A DNA stretch of 60,773 nucleotides from Komarekiella delphini-convector SJRDD-AB1 (GCF_014831675.1 NZ_VJXY01000046.1:1-60773), one strand, 5' to 3'. Positions 45,984 through 55,086 are shown, counted from the first letter of the stretch. Numbers and translations: made by a program. The notes: generated by a model not told the origin, from the sequence alone.

Positions 45984-48875
45984 ATGAATACGCTAGAAAT
46001 GCAAAGTGCGCCCGGACTGTCAAATCATGGCGCAGCGCATAAAAATTCAGATCCCCTCATCACAGCACAGTCAGCGCCAATTAAGCAAGACCTAGCACCA
46101 CACAATCCCAAAACAGCCAGCAGCACCCCAAAAGAGAAACGGCAGAACAAATTTGAGAGCTTTGAAGAGTTCCAAGCCTATATTCGTAAGTCTTTTATTG
46201 AAGGAAGTGGAATAGCTCCAGAAATTTTCGACGCAAGCGTAGAATTCCACCAAGACATTGAATGTGGGCCAGGCGGTGATGTAGAAACACCCATACATGA
46301 AGCTTTGGGATGGGAATACAAGCGATTCAGGCATCAAGCCAATGAGCCATTATACGCAGCATTTCTAATTAACGAAGATAAAAGCATCTGGCAAGTAATC
46401 GTTAGCATCTGGGACGCAGAAAAGCAGCGCCCATACCAATACTTTGCCCCAAAAGGAGATGGAAACCGTGCATTCCTGCCCCCAGTTCCTCCAGGAGTAC
46501 GCCAGCTAATCGCTGAGAAATCGGGCTTGGATGTGCCAATATTCGGTAGTTTCTGGCAGTGGGTGAAAGAGTCAGTAAATCAACTGGGAACTACGGAAGG
46601 GGGCAAAAAAGCTCTAAGCGCCCTATCCCACGGACACATCATGATTGGGCTATATGGCTGTGAATGTGGCGCACCCGGAAGACCTCCGGCGCTGATGGCG
46701 GACTTAACACCCTTCGTTGGCCCTGGTTCAACATTGGCGATTGCCTTTGATCAAGATGAAAAACCTTCAGCCATCAAAGCAGTCGCCAGGGGAATAAAAA
46801 AGTTAAAAATTGTACTTCAAAAGCTGGGTGCATACGTTGCTATTGTTGAATGGAATTCAAAAGATGGCAAAGGATTAGATGATTTCATCGTGAACAAGGG
46901 AGAAGAAGCTTTTGACGACGCTTACAACAGAGCGATCGCCTACATGGAGTCGCAGTTTGCTGTATCTAGCAACGACTCAAGCGACAAAAGGCCGACCGCG
47001 GACAAAATTAGTCGGGAGATAGCCGAAGAATTCCGAGATCGCCTAGCTTACAACAATGAAGCTAGGCAGTGGATGCACTATGAGGTCAAGTTACCTGGGG
47101 TATGGTCAGGGGAAACCGAAGAAGCCATAGAGATGATTGTTTATCAAATCATCACTGCCAGGGGCATCGAGGGCTATAACTCCCATAGCTACATCACTAA
47201 TATTGTTAAATTCCTGCGTTCGCAGCTGTTTGTCCGTGAATGGAATGAGCGCTCGCCCAAAGAACTGATGCCATTTTTCAATGGAGTCCTTGAGATTGCC
47301 ACGGGCAAGTTTTTACCCCATTCTCCTGGCTATCGGCTGACTTGGCAGCTGCCACGTGAACATGACCCCAAAGCTACTGATTGGTCACACATCGACGCTT
47401 TCCTAACACACTTGGCGGCAGGGAATGAACAGCTCAAAGATTTGCTGATTTGTTACTGTAATGCGGTGTTAAAGGGACGCTACGATTTACAGAAATTTCT
47501 GCACCTGATTGGGCTGGGTGGGACAGGCAAAGGTACTTTCGCCCGGCTGCTAGTGAGCTTAATTGGGTCGGAAAACGTCCATAGCACCACGCTCGAAGAT
47601 TGGTGCAATAATCGGTTCGAGGGGGCAAATGCTTACAAGAAGCGGCTGGTACTCTTCCCAGACGAAGACAAACAAACAGGGAAGCTGGGTAAATTCCTTT
47701 CGCTGACTGGAGAAGACCCGATTAGAGCGGAGGAGAAGGGAAGAAAGGCTTTTAATTATCAATATGACGGCATGGTGCTGCTATTATCCAATCTGGCAAT
47801 TTTCACAGGCGATGCCGTAGGGCGGGTGAAGCGGCGGGTGATTTCATTCCCTTGCAACAATGCCGTAGACCCAATTAAATGCCGCAATCTAGATATTGAA
47901 TTTGAGCCAGAACTAGCAGCGTTTACCAATTACGTTCTGGGTCTATCAGACGACCATGTGACCGCTGTAATTAAGGGCCTGCAAGAAATCCCAGAATGCA
48001 CACTGGAATTTTGGGAGAACCGCACCCGTGTAGATGCAATCGCGGCGTGGTTGAATCAGTACGTGATTGCTGACCCGATGGCGAAGACTCCTATTGGCAG
48101 CGATCGCTTTGAAGGCGAGTCCGGCTCAACCCCAAGCACCCTGTTTGGTTCTTACAACCGCTATTGCCATAAGGCTGGTAGTAAACCGAAAAATCATAAC
48201 AACTTTTCGCCCGATCTACTGGAACTGTGCCGCAGCGTTTTGGGCTGGGGAGTGGAGAAATATTCTACCAAAACGGGTAAATTTATCCGGGGGCTGCGGC
48301 TTAGGGTAGCTGGGATAGATGATCACATTCCCACCCATGATTACACTCTTGCTCAAAATCTTTTTAAGGGTGACGGCACTGGTGACGGCACTGGTGACGG
48401 CTCACAACCCGCACTAAATAAGGACTTGACGGCGGGTGACGGCACTTTCCCAAATCTGCTGGAAAAACAAGTGGAATTAGTTTTAGAGCAAGAGACTCAA
48501 ATCGAGATTTCTTTGTTATCAGAAAATCTTTTACCACCACAGTCTATTGAAAATGATTTGGTAATAAATAAAAGTGGAGTGGGGTTTGAGCCGTCACCGA
48601 AGGTAAAAGCCAGTCAAAGTAATAGTTTCGAGCCATCACCAGAGCCGTCACCAGAGCCGTCACCATTAGAAACCGAATCAAATGGTCAACTAGTTCCATC
48701 AATTGAAGTTGGCGCTGTTGTGGTTTGGGCAGGGGACATATATAAAGTGCAGATGATATGTGATGGCGTAGTAGACGAGGTAGTGGGTAATGATTACGTG
48801 GTGGTGTGGACTAATCGAGAATCAGGCACAACTTTTAGGGGTCGCCACAGTGCAAGTGAACTGCGGCTGACTTAA
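45984..48875 (+). CDS. Replication protein: DUF3854-like plus SF3 helicase (D5/P4 type)
   Basis: A 963-residue protein and the likely replication initiator of unit B. The N-terminal half has a Toprim-like DUF3854 region (TLAIAFDQDEKPSAIKAV, about 248-266; EWNSKDGKGLDDFIV). A D5/P4-type segment and SF3 helicase follow, with Walker A GLGGTGKGTF near 509, Walker B-like LVLFPDED and LLLLSNLAIF sensor-like strand. The C-terminal 160 residues include low-complexity DGTGDGTGDG and EPSPEPSPEPSP blocks and a small beta domain (VGAVVVWAGDIYKVQMI). Start supported by GGAG nine bases upstream. It differs from the Prim-Pol protein of unit A, so the units replicate by different initiators. Confidence 0.85.
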   Translation: MNTLEMQSAPGLSNHGAAHKNSDPLITAQSAPIKQDLAPHNPKTASSTPKEKRQNKFESFEEFQAYIRKSFIEGSGIAPEIFDASVEFHQDIECGPGGDVETPIHEALGWEYKRFRHQANEPLYAAFLINEDKSIWQVIVSIWDAEKQRPYQYFAPKGDGNRAFLPPVPPGVRQLIAEKSGLDVPIFGSFWQWVKESVNQLGTTEGGKKALSALSHGHIMIGLYGCECGAPGRPPALMADLTPFVGPGSTLAIAFDQDEKPSAIKAVARGIKKLKIVLQKLGAYVAIVEWNSKDGKGLDDFIVNKGEEAFDDAYNRAIAYMESQFAVSSNDSSDKRPTADKISREIAEEFRDRLAYNNEARQWMHYEVKLPGVWSGETEEAIEMIVYQIITARGIEGYNSHSYITNIVKFLRSQLFVREWNERSPKELMPFFNGVLEIATGKFLPHSPGYRLTWQLPREHDPKATDWSHIDAFLTHLAAGNEQLKDLLICYCNAVLKGRYDLQKFLHLIGLGGTGKGTFARLLVSLIGSENVHSTTLEDWCNNRFEGANAYKKRLVLFPDEDKQTGKLGKFLSLTGEDPIRAEEKGRKAFNYQYDGMVLLLSNLAIFTGDAVGRVKRRVISFPCNNAVDPIKCRNLDIEFEPELAAFTNYVLGLSDDHVTAVIKGLQEIPECTLEFWENRTRVDAIAAWLNQYVIADPMAKTPIGSDRFEGESGSTPSTLFGSYNRYCHKAGSKPKNHNNFSPDLLELCRSVLGWGVEKYSTKTGKFIRGLRLRVAGIDDHIPTHDYTLAQNLFKGDGTGDGTGDGSQPALNKDLTAGDGTFPNLLEKQVELVLEQETQIEISLLSENLLPPQSIENDLVINKSGVGFEPSPKVKASQSNSFEPSPEPSPEPSPLETESNGQLVPSIEVGAVVVWAGDIYKVQMICDGVVDEVVGNDYVVVWTNRESGTTFRGRHSASELRLT
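48369..48664. repeat. Dyad-symmetric GGTGACGG array inside the primase-helicase gene
   Basis: GGTGACGG occurs at 48369, 48381, 48393 and 48435. The complement CCGTCACC occurs at 48591, 48645 and 48657, with one variant CCATCACC at 48633. Start plus partner end is 97033 for all four pairs, so the array is exactly symmetric about 48516.5: three sites with a 12-bp period, one site 42 bp further in, and the mirror image. Forward sites are read as GDG, reverse sites as PSP. Around the centre, TTTCT (48508-48512) and AGAAA (48521-48525) are also symmetric. Probably binding sites, i.e. iteron-like. Confidence 0.85.
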
Positions 48876-49198
48876 ATCAACGACAGTTTGTCCGGGCTAA
48901 TAAACACAAAAATGATGATGATTGGTTTGATGTCCCACGCGAAGAAAGGAAAATTAAGCTAGTACACAAAGCAAGCGATCGCTTTCTCTATGATTGTTGG
49001 AGGAGAGGGAAGTGACTTGATTGTGCCTCTGTTGACTGACGGCTTTAGCGCTTTGTGATCAGCGTGTGTCAACTGTCTGGGTGAGACAGATGATAATTGT
49101 TTGCAATAGTCGGTAATGAGTGGTGTTTGGCAACGAGAGATTAAGGTTTTCGGGGTTTAGGCGATAAAAGTAGTATTAGTGAGCGTAAGATATTCCCT
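48876..49198. other. Intergenic region before recombinase (B), with an orphan open frame
   Basis: From 48860 to 49015 a frame without an ATG, GTG or TTG reads as protein-like sequence (QRQFVRANKHKNDDDWFDV then REERKIKLVHKASDR and WRRGK), perhaps a gene remnant. The last 70 bases resemble the leader of the unit A recombinase (ACGAGAGATTAAGG, AGTGAGCGTA, ATATTCCCT). Confidence 0.4.
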
Positions 49199-49780
49199 AT
49201 GAAGATCAATCGCTTCGGCAAGGCCGAAATCCTAACCCCCCAAGAGATAACCTTACTATTTAGCGAAGGTTTTGTTAAGCCACGCGATCGCGCTCTGTTT
49301 GGCGTGTGCCTTTATGCCGCTGCCCGAATTAACGAGAGCTGCACTTTGCTGCGTGGGGATGTCATCGGCTCCAGGGGGATTAGACCCAAGCTGATTATTA
49401 GAGCTTATAACACCAAGGGGGGGCAGGATACCAGAGAAATTCAGGTACATCCCAAGCTCAAGGAATTTTTAGAGTCTTATAGCCAGGAGTTAAAAGGGAG
49501 AAATCCTCATTTGTTCCCCGGTCGTCACGGGCTGGGGCATATCCATAAAGCTAGTGCTGACCGAATATTACGTGAGGCACTGCGGCGTGTAGACTTAGAT
49601 GAAAAGGGGATATCTTCCCACAGCTTTCGGCGGACGGCGTTAACCTGGATGAGTGATGCAGGCGTTCCCTTGCGCCACATTCAATCAATCAGTGGTCATC
49701 GCTCACTTGCTGCCCTGGAGCGATATTTGGGTGTGACTGAGCAGCAGAAAGAAAATGCAATTTCTACTTTAGTTTTTTAA
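49199..49780 (+). CDS. Short tyrosine recombinase (copy B)
   Basis: A 193-residue catalytic-domain-only tyrosine recombinase, close to 12029-12610 (about 15 residue changes). All catalytic residues are kept: Arg in YAAARINESC, Lys in NTKGGQD, HSFRR, GHRS and Tyr in LERYLG. Two such genes on one molecule could recombine the units through a common site, fusing or resolving them. The downstream neighbour differs between units. Confidence 0.85.
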   Translation: MKINRFGKAEILTPQEITLLFSEGFVKPRDRALFGVCLYAAARINESCTLLRGDVIGSRGIRPKLIIRAYNTKGGQDTREIQVHPKLKEFLESYSQELKGRNPHLFPGRHGLGHIHKASADRILREALRRVDLDEKGISSHSFRRTALTWMSDAGVPLRHIQSISGHRSLAALERYLGVTEQQKENAISTLVF

Positions 49781-49809
49781 GTCAGTATGGATAACGTCTG
49801 GAGGTTGCC

Positions 49810-50049
49810 TTGAGCATTGTACAAACTGCCACTGAAAAAATGCGGTCACTCCCACCAGAGAAGCAACAAGAAGTCTTAGATTTTATTGAGTTTCTGCAAA
49901 GTAAGCTAGTACAAGAAAATACAAACATTGAACAAATTGAGCCGATTTCATTTTTGGCAGCAGCTCAACAATTTGCTGGTTGTATTGATGATGGCCCCGG
50001 TGATTTGGCGACGAACAAACAATATCTAGAAAGTTTAGGAAGTGAATGA
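49810..50049 (+). CDS. vapB: VapB-like antitoxin, DUF2281
   Basis: A 79-residue protein. The TTG start at 49810 is supported by GGAGG five bases upstream. The motif MRSLPPEKQQEVLDFIEFLQ is the signature of the DUF2281 family, which accompanies PIN-domain toxins in cyanobacteria. Its stop overlaps the toxin start by four bases (ATGA). As an antitoxin it should bind both toxin and promoter. Confidence 0.8.
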   Translation: MSIVQTATEKMRSLPPEKQQEVLDFIEFLQSKLVQENTNIEQIEPISFLAAAQQFAGCIDDGPGDLATNKQYLESLGSE

Positions 50050-50468
50050 AGCAGCGAGTCATCATCGATACGGGGCCATTAGTAGCTTTTATTAATCGCA
50101 GAGAGCATCTTCATGCCTGGGTAATTAACACCTTAGCGAAAATTGAGCAGCCTTTACTGACTTGTGAGGCTGTGATTGTAGAGACTTGTTTTTTGTTGCG
50201 AAATCTTAACGGTGGTCAGGAAACAGTGATGTCAATGCTTGGGTCAGGAAACATCTTAATTTCGATGCGCTTAAGTGAAGAAGCAGCAGAAATTGAAGAA
50301 TTGCTGCGGCGATATCAGTCGGTTCCGATGTCGTTAGCAGATGCGTGTTTAGTGAGAATGACACAACTATATCCTTCAAGTGAATTGCTCACATTTGATA
50401 GCGATTTTAGGATTTATCGAAAGAATCGTAATCAATTGATTTCTGTGATTATGCCTGTTGATGTGTAA
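50046..50468 (+). CDS. vapC: VapC-like PIN-domain toxin
   Basis: A 140-residue PIN-domain protein. Acidic active-site residues are visible: Asp in VIIDTGPLVAF (about 8), Glu in CEAVIVETCFLLR (about 41-46), Asp in SLADACLVRM (about 99) and Asp in LLTFDSDFRIYRK (about 117-119). Such toxins cleave RNA and are neutralised by the paired antitoxin. A plasmid-addiction role is likely. The pair occupies the slot held by Uma2 in unit A. Confidence 0.85.
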   Translation: MKQRVIIDTGPLVAFINRREHLHAWVINTLAKIEQPLLTCEAVIVETCFLLRNLNGGQETVMSMLGSGNILISMRLSEEAAEIEELLRRYQSVPMSLADACLVRMTQLYPSSELLTFDSDFRIYRKNRNQLISVIMPVDV

Positions 50469-50493
50469 TCAGAAGATTAATCTAAAATGCCTC

Positions 50494-51108
50494 TTATTTA
50501 AATTTTTTGGGTTTTCCAATTGACCATGCTACTTCTCCTCCCTTCCTGACTCCCGCCCTGGTAAAAACAAAACCAGCATCATCAAACTGTGTACCGTACC
50601 CGCGAACAGTAGCAGGCGACAATTTCAGTAGAGTCGCTAGTTCACGAGTGCTGAGTAGCCAACCATTTTTATAAGCTTCTTCCAATGCCCGTAAATGGGC
50701 AACTGGGTCAGAAGCTAATCCTGGAAGCTGGCGGACGATGGCGGGAATCAGCCGTGTCACTAAACCTTCTATTAGTTGCGGTAGTTGACCGAGCTGACTG
50801 GCGGTTAGTCCGGTGACTGTTAACTGACCGTCAGACTGACTGGCAGACTCTATGCCAGAATCAAAATGCTCATATTGACTGCCGGACTGACTGGCGTACT
50901 GGTCGGCAAAGTTCGCCATGCTGCCACCCGCTTTCATGTGAGCATCTAGCTGGTCAAGCAACTCTAACTGCTCTCCACTGACATAAGACTTATTACCAAT
51001 TTTGGTTGGCTTAATGCCTAACCGATTGATGCGATCATAGAGAACGGATTTAACAATTCCGTACTTGTCGGGAAGCTGGGCTACTGGCACTCGGTCGAGT
51101 TTGGTCAT
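50494..51108 (-). CDS. Plasmid helix-turn-helix DNA-binding protein (B)
   Basis: A 204-residue homologue of 17936-18538, with the same N-terminal HTH (VPVAQLPDKYGIVKSVLYDR) and C-terminal winged-helix-like part (STRELATLLKLSPATVRGYG). The Gln/Ser-rich linker differs by a small insertion (HFDSGIESASQSDGQ). The linker DNA again carries CTGAC/GTCAG motifs and GACTGGCAGA, and the promoter has GACTGGCAGA at 51121-51130. Conserved with the recombinase gene in both units, so part of the backbone. Confidence 0.7.
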   Translation of the reverse strand: MTKLDRVPVAQLPDKYGIVKSVLYDRINRLGIKPTKIGNKSYVSGEQLELLDQLDAHMKAGGSMANFADQYASQSGSQYEHFDSGIESASQSDGQLTVTGLTASQLGQLPQLIEGLVTRLIPAIVRQLPGLASDPVAHLRALEEAYKNGWLLSTRELATLLKLSPATVRGYGTQFDDAGFVFTRAGVRKGGEVAWSIGKPKKFK

Positions 51109-51622
51109 AGTCGGCGGTCAGACTGGCAGACTGTTTGTGTAAGAGCATACACGCTCTCACTCTTAATTAGCAACTTCATCCATCAACATCAGCAAGGGAG
51201 GAAGATGACATAGATATTAATCAATGCTTTAGCACTGTTTATCAGCATTTAACTTATGGGATGAGGCACAAGTAAGAAAAAAGTAAGCCCTCAAAGAAAG
51301 ATTACCTAGCTAAAAAGCTTGTTAGATAAAGGTTTCAGTAGCCAGTGCTGTTTACCTTTCTTGCGCGATCGAGGCTGCTCTACCTCTAATTATATATATT
51401 GTGGTTTTGGTATTTGTGGCTTTGAGAAGGAATGATTGGATACCACGAGTAAATATCTGCACGTTAGCCCTGATAGGATTTCTGGAGAGGTTTTAGTTAA
51501 GCGATGCTCTGAGCCATTTTAATTAGCTATCGCCCTCCATCAATTATCCGTGTCTGACAAAGCCCATTTTGATATCAAAACTTGATATCAAACACCTAAA
51601 AGTTTCTTAAAGCCGTGGAATA
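51109..51622. other. Intergenic region, partly shared with unit A
   Basis: No gene. The first bases hold the HTH promoter with GGTCAGACTGGCAGACTG (51116-51133). The stretch about 51257-51368 resembles 19312-19430 of unit A. Near 51571 there is a repeat ATATCAAAACTTGATATCAAA forming a small palindrome (GATATCAA.. TTGATATC, about 51571-51589). Confidence 0.4.
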
Positions 51623-53224
51623 TCAAATGTCCAGCGCTTGAAGTTGTTCGTTTGCTGCACAAACCTCAGGTAGCATAGGGACTTTTAGTGGGTCGTAGCC
51701 TAATTGTTGAGTAATCCGTTGCCTAGCTAAAGCGCGGTACTCCCAAAAATGTTCTCCCGCAGCGCATAGACCTAAATACATATTGAGAACTTGAGGCTTT
51801 CTGTGCAGAATTGTCCATAGTTGTTGCCAAAACTGCAAGCGAATTTCAGGTCGTCGTAAGCCCTGATGCCAGATTACCTGAGCAACAAGCCGCAACCCCT
51901 TACCTGGAGAAAATTGCATCGTTTGCTTTCGCTTAGAGGGCGAGTTAATACTGAGACATTGCTGAAAACTGCGTCTTAGATAGTTGCTGGGTTCATATAA
52001 CATCCAGAAGCCTTCTGCATACTCCTTAGCAATTTCAGCTATTGGGCGGGTGGGGATAAAATTCATCAAGGAATTCTGGTCTCCAACCTCAGTAACGCCA
52101 ATACCTTCTACTAAACGCTGCTCTTTTTGAAGACGGTTCCATAAAGCAGTATTGGGCAAAGCTTGGAGAATGCCCAGCATCGGTTGAGGAATACTAGTTT
52201 GTTCAACAAAAGCTTGAATCCGTTCTCCTGCTCCTGGGCGTTCTCCGTCAAAACCAAGGATAAACCCCGCATAGATGAGCATACCTGCCTCATTGATCTT
52301 GCGACAGGCTTCGATTAACGGATTACGAGTATTTTGAAGTTTTTGTGTTACTTGCAGGCTATCTTGATCGGGGGTTTCAATGCCGAGAAAGACAGCATAA
52401 AAGCCTGCTTCATTCATCAGATGTAACAGTTCATCGTCTTCTGCTAAATTCACAGAAGCTTCAGTGATGAAGGTGAATGGATAGTCGTGCTGCTTCACCC
52501 AAGGAATCAATTCTTTTAGGAAGCGTTTGACGTTACGCTGATTGCCAATAAAGTTGTCATCAACGATGAATAGTGACCCTCGCCAGCCTAAATCATAAAG
52601 AGCTTGTAACTCGGCTATGGTCTGGTGAGGCTCTTTAGTGCGTGGTTTACGACCGTAGAGTGTAATAATGTCGCAAAACTCGCAGTTGAAGGGGCAACCG
52701 CGAGAAAACTGGATAGCCATCATCAAGTAGGCATCCCGTTGCAGCAGGTCAAAACGTGGCATCGGGCTTTGGGTGACATCAGGTTTTTCCAGGGATCGGA
52801 AGATTCCTTGCTCTTTGCCGTCTTTGAGTGCTTCTAGAAACTGTGGAACTGTCAACTCCCCTTCATCCAAAACCAGATAATGCGCTCCAGAGTTAAGGGC
52901 ATCTTGCGGGATTGAAGTGGGGTAAGGGCCCCCAACTGCAACTTTTTTGCCTAACCGCACCGCTTTTTGAATTAGCGCATGGAAATCTGGTTTTTGCACC
53001 AGCATTGCAGAAAGAATTACTAGGTCACACCACTCCCAATCAGCTTCTGTTTCAAGATTCACATTGCGATCGCAAAATCTAATTTCCCAGTCCTTGGGTA
53101 GAAGTGCTGCAACTGTAATAATCCCCAGTGGAGGCAAGACGGCTTTGAGTCCTGCAATTTTCATAAAGCGATCGTAAGACCAAAAAGACTGGGGAAACTG
53201 AGGGTAAATCAATAGTGCTTTCAT
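51623..53224 (-). CDS. B12-binding-type radical SAM protein
   Basis: A 533-residue protein. The N-terminal cobalamin-binding-like domain (residues 1-145: MKALLIYPQFPQSFWSYDRF, then KAVLPPLGIITVAALLP, VAVGGPYPTSIPQDAL) is followed by the radical SAM core with the 4Fe-4S cluster motif CPFNCEFCD (Cys at about 176, 180, 183). GIETPDQDSL and AGFILGFDGE are further core motifs. The C-terminal about 130 residues fit DUF4070. This family includes HpnJ-like and uncharacterised cyanobacterial enzymes; substrate unknown. AAGGAT is five bases before the start. Chromosomal-type cargo. Confidence 0.85.
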   Translation of the reverse strand: MKALLIYPQFPQSFWSYDRFMKIAGLKAVLPPLGIITVAALLPKDWEIRFCDRNVNLETEADWEWCDLVILSAMLVQKPDFHALIQKAVRLGKKVAVGGPYPTSIPQDALNSGAHYLVLDEGELTVPQFLEALKDGKEQGIFRSLEKPDVTQSPMPRFDLLQRDAYLMMAIQFSRGCPFNCEFCDIITLYGRKPRTKEPHQTIAELQALYDLGWRGSLFIVDDNFIGNQRNVKRFLKELIPWVKQHDYPFTFITEASVNLAEDDELLHLMNEAGFYAVFLGIETPDQDSLQVTQKLQNTRNPLIEACRKINEAGMLIYAGFILGFDGERPGAGERIQAFVEQTSIPQPMLGILQALPNTALWNRLQKEQRLVEGIGVTEVGDQNSLMNFIPTRPIAEIAKEYAEGFWMLYEPSNYLRRSFQQCLSINSPSKRKQTMQFSPGKGLRLVAQVIWHQGLRRPEIRLQFWQQLWTILHRKPQVLNMYLGLCAAGEHFWEYRALARQRITQQLGYDPLKVPMLPEVCAANEQLQALDI

Positions 53225-53499
53225 GAAATCCTTTGTGTAATTTTAGTTGGCTCTCGTGAAAGCAAATACAGGAAAAAAGTACACTTGAATTTGCTTACCA
53301 GTTCATCTCTGTGTCTTGACAATATTTGAGAAAATTAGCATTTAACTATATTATTGACCTTATATAAAAAAATCTAGTCGCTTCTAACAAAGGCGAACTA
53401 CTTAAAACAATAAATCTCTGAAAATACTGGATGAATAAATTGTTATCTGAAATCAAGATATTTGTAAATATATCTTAGTAAACACATTTAGACAGTAGT
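53225..53499. other. Intergenic region, nothing recognised
   Basis: AT-rich, upstream of the radical SAM gene on the minus strand. It presumably holds its promoter. Confidence 0.3.
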
Positions 53500-53529
53500 G
53501 GGGCGGTGATTATCTAGAATCACCACCCC
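53500..53529 (-). terminator. Hairpin after the fasciclin remnant
   Basis: GGGGCGGTGATT (53500-53511) / AATCACCACCCC (53518-53529), a 12-bp stem with one mismatch and a six-base loop, 30 bases beyond the fasciclin stop. It fits the old terminator of that gene; there is no strong T-tract. Confidence 0.5.
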
Positions 53530-53559
53530 ACAAACAGTATTCTCTATTTCAGCGTTTAT

Positions 53560-53757
53560 TTACGCAGGAATCAACACTGTGTCAATTATGTGAATAACAC
53601 CGTTATCAGCAGCAACATCTGGTGTTGCAACAGTGGCATCATTTACCTTAACGCCCTTAGAAGCATCAATTTTCACTTCCGTTCCTTCAACTGTAGTAGC
53701 TGACTTCAGCTTAACCACTTCTCTCTAAGCTGGATTTGTCACTTTTTCATCCACCAT
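53560..53757 (-). pseudogene. Fasciclin-domain protein remnant (C-terminal piece)
   Basis: Read on the minus strand, the segment encodes VVKLKSATTVEGTEVKI, then DASKGVKVNDATVATPDV and AADNGVIHIIDTVLIPA, the unmistakable C-terminal half of a fasciclin (FAS1) domain. Upstream in frame are MVDEKVTNPA and an amber stop (TAG), then REVVKL. The N-terminal two thirds of the domain are missing. FAS1 proteins are secreted adhesion-type proteins common in cyanobacteria. Confidence 0.8.
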
Positions 53758-53836
53758 ACTGACAAATGTGTAATTTCCTTAACCTGTCACGGATGGGCTA
53801 CAACGAGGGACAAGAGTAGCGTAGCTAGTTCTGCAC

Positions 53837-54058
53837 TTAGATATGTCCCAAGTCCCAATCTGGCATTTCTTGATAACAATGGCTACAACGCCAGTAAATA
53901 CCACCTACACTCATATGACGGAGTAAACTGTATGAGCAGCAAGGGCAACGATGCTGACTCCACATAGGTTGCCAGATATAGGTAGTTGTATGTCCTTGGT
54001 TGTTATCAGTTATAGTATGAGTCAGTAATTGGCTCGATTCTTTTAATAAAGCTTGCAT
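53837..54058 (-). CDS. Small zinc-ribbon protein (73 aa)
   Basis: A 73-residue protein with a zinc ribbon: CPCCSYSLLRHMSVGGIYWR then CSHC (Cys at about 38, 40/41, 58, 61). The N-terminal half is helical and Ser/Gln/Thr-rich (MQALLKESSQLLTHTITDNN). GGAG lies nine bases before the ATG. It lies next to an RNA-binding protein pseudogene; whether the two worked together is unknown. Confidence 0.6.
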   Translation of the reverse strand: MQALLKESSQLLTHTITDNNQGHTTTYIWQPMWSQHRCPCCSYSLLRHMSVGGIYWRCSHCYQEMPDWDLGHI

Positions 54059-54140
54059 TTTTTCATCTCCTTTGTATTAATGTCCGACTTATATTCCACT
54101 AGAGTCAGTGACGCTAGCTTGTCGTTGAACCTACACGGAT

Positions 54141-54395
54141 TTATGAAATGCTGTACTTAGTATTAGCTCTATTGACTTTGAGAGTACGTCCCATCCACTC
54201 AATACCCCTTAGCTTCAGAATTGCTGCTGCTTCTTCTGCACCAGTCTCCATTTATACAACGGCAAATCCTTTATTAGCGCCAGTTTTCTGGTTTATATAG
54301 ACTTGAATTTTCTTAATATCTCCATGTTCTGAAAATATCTGCATGAGGTTCTCTTCTTCAACCTCATAAGCTAGATTGCTGACATAAATTGACAT
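54141..54395 (-). pseudogene. RRM RNA-binding protein with internal stop
   Basis: Starts MSIYVSNLAYEVEEENLMQI (RNP2 IYVSNL) with GGAGG six bases upstream of 54395, and continues with NKGFAVV, where RNP1 (KGFAFVEM) would be expected. There, at codon 48, a TAA (54252-54254) replaces what should be Glu. The frame then continues METGAEEAAAILKLRGIEWM and GRTLKVNRANTK. Cyanobacterial Rbp proteins of this type are cold-inducible or membrane-mRNA-localising. One nonsense change (GAA to TAA) suffices to explain it. Sequencing error is possible. Confidence 0.8.
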
Positions 54396-54750
54396 AAAAA
54401 ACCTCCCAATTCAAAATATATATAAATTGAGATTCGGAGAAGATTTTATTGATGAGTTTAGTTACATATCCGAAAATAATCTCTGATAACTTAATTATAA
54501 CTTACTCCCCAAAGTTTTGCCGTGAAAATATCTACCATTCATATGTATATGAATTGCTGAGTAAGATTTTTATAAACAGAGTTACTACTAAGAAATTTAA
54601 TTACTTATAGAGCTTGTTAATATGCAAATACAAATCAACTTCAGTCATTCTAGAAAAATTCAGTAAAATATCCTACCCATACTCAAGAGATAGACTATAA
54701 GAAATATCAATTCATAGCGCTCATGGTAAGATTGGGCTAAATTTATCTTC
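54396..54750. other. Leader of the RRM remnant, no gene
   Basis: About 350 very AT-rich bases. In related cyanobacteria the 5' leader of such rbp genes is long and regulatory, which may explain this stretch. Nothing specific seen here. Confidence 0.3.
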
Positions 54751-55038
54751 TTATCTAATGTTTTTGCCAAAATCAGATGCTCTGTTTTGTGCTTCTTCAA
54801 CTCCGGCATTCAGTGCTTGACGTGGTGTGTCGTAGCAGCCAAATAGACACGAGTCAAAGTCGGCTAAGGGAAAGAGATTGCGCTCTAATACATTATGGGT
54901 GGCAATTGCATATGAATATTTCCCTTTATTTAAAGGGTGGGAATGTACCGCTGCATACCACGTTACATTAATTCCAAACTCTGATTTCATGCCATCTTTT
55001 TCCAAGATTGGTTTGTCCATTATCGCTTGATACTTCAT
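54751..55038 (-). CDS. Hypothetical protein (95 aa)
   Basis: A 95-residue protein, MKYQAIMDKPILEKDGMKSE. Its middle has AAVHSHPLNKGKYSYAIATH and the acidic ADFDSCLFGCYDTPRQALNA. It has no membrane segment and no recognised family. No strong ribosome-binding site was seen. Confidence 0.5.
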   Translation of the reverse strand: MKYQAIMDKPILEKDGMKSEFGINVTWYAAVHSHPLNKGKYSYAIATHNVLERNLFPLADFDSCLFGCYDTPRQALNAGVEEAQNRASDFGKNIR

Positions 55039-55086
55039 GATTTTAGTTGCTAGGTGCTGATTTAAATAAAAGCTAACGTATCTTAG

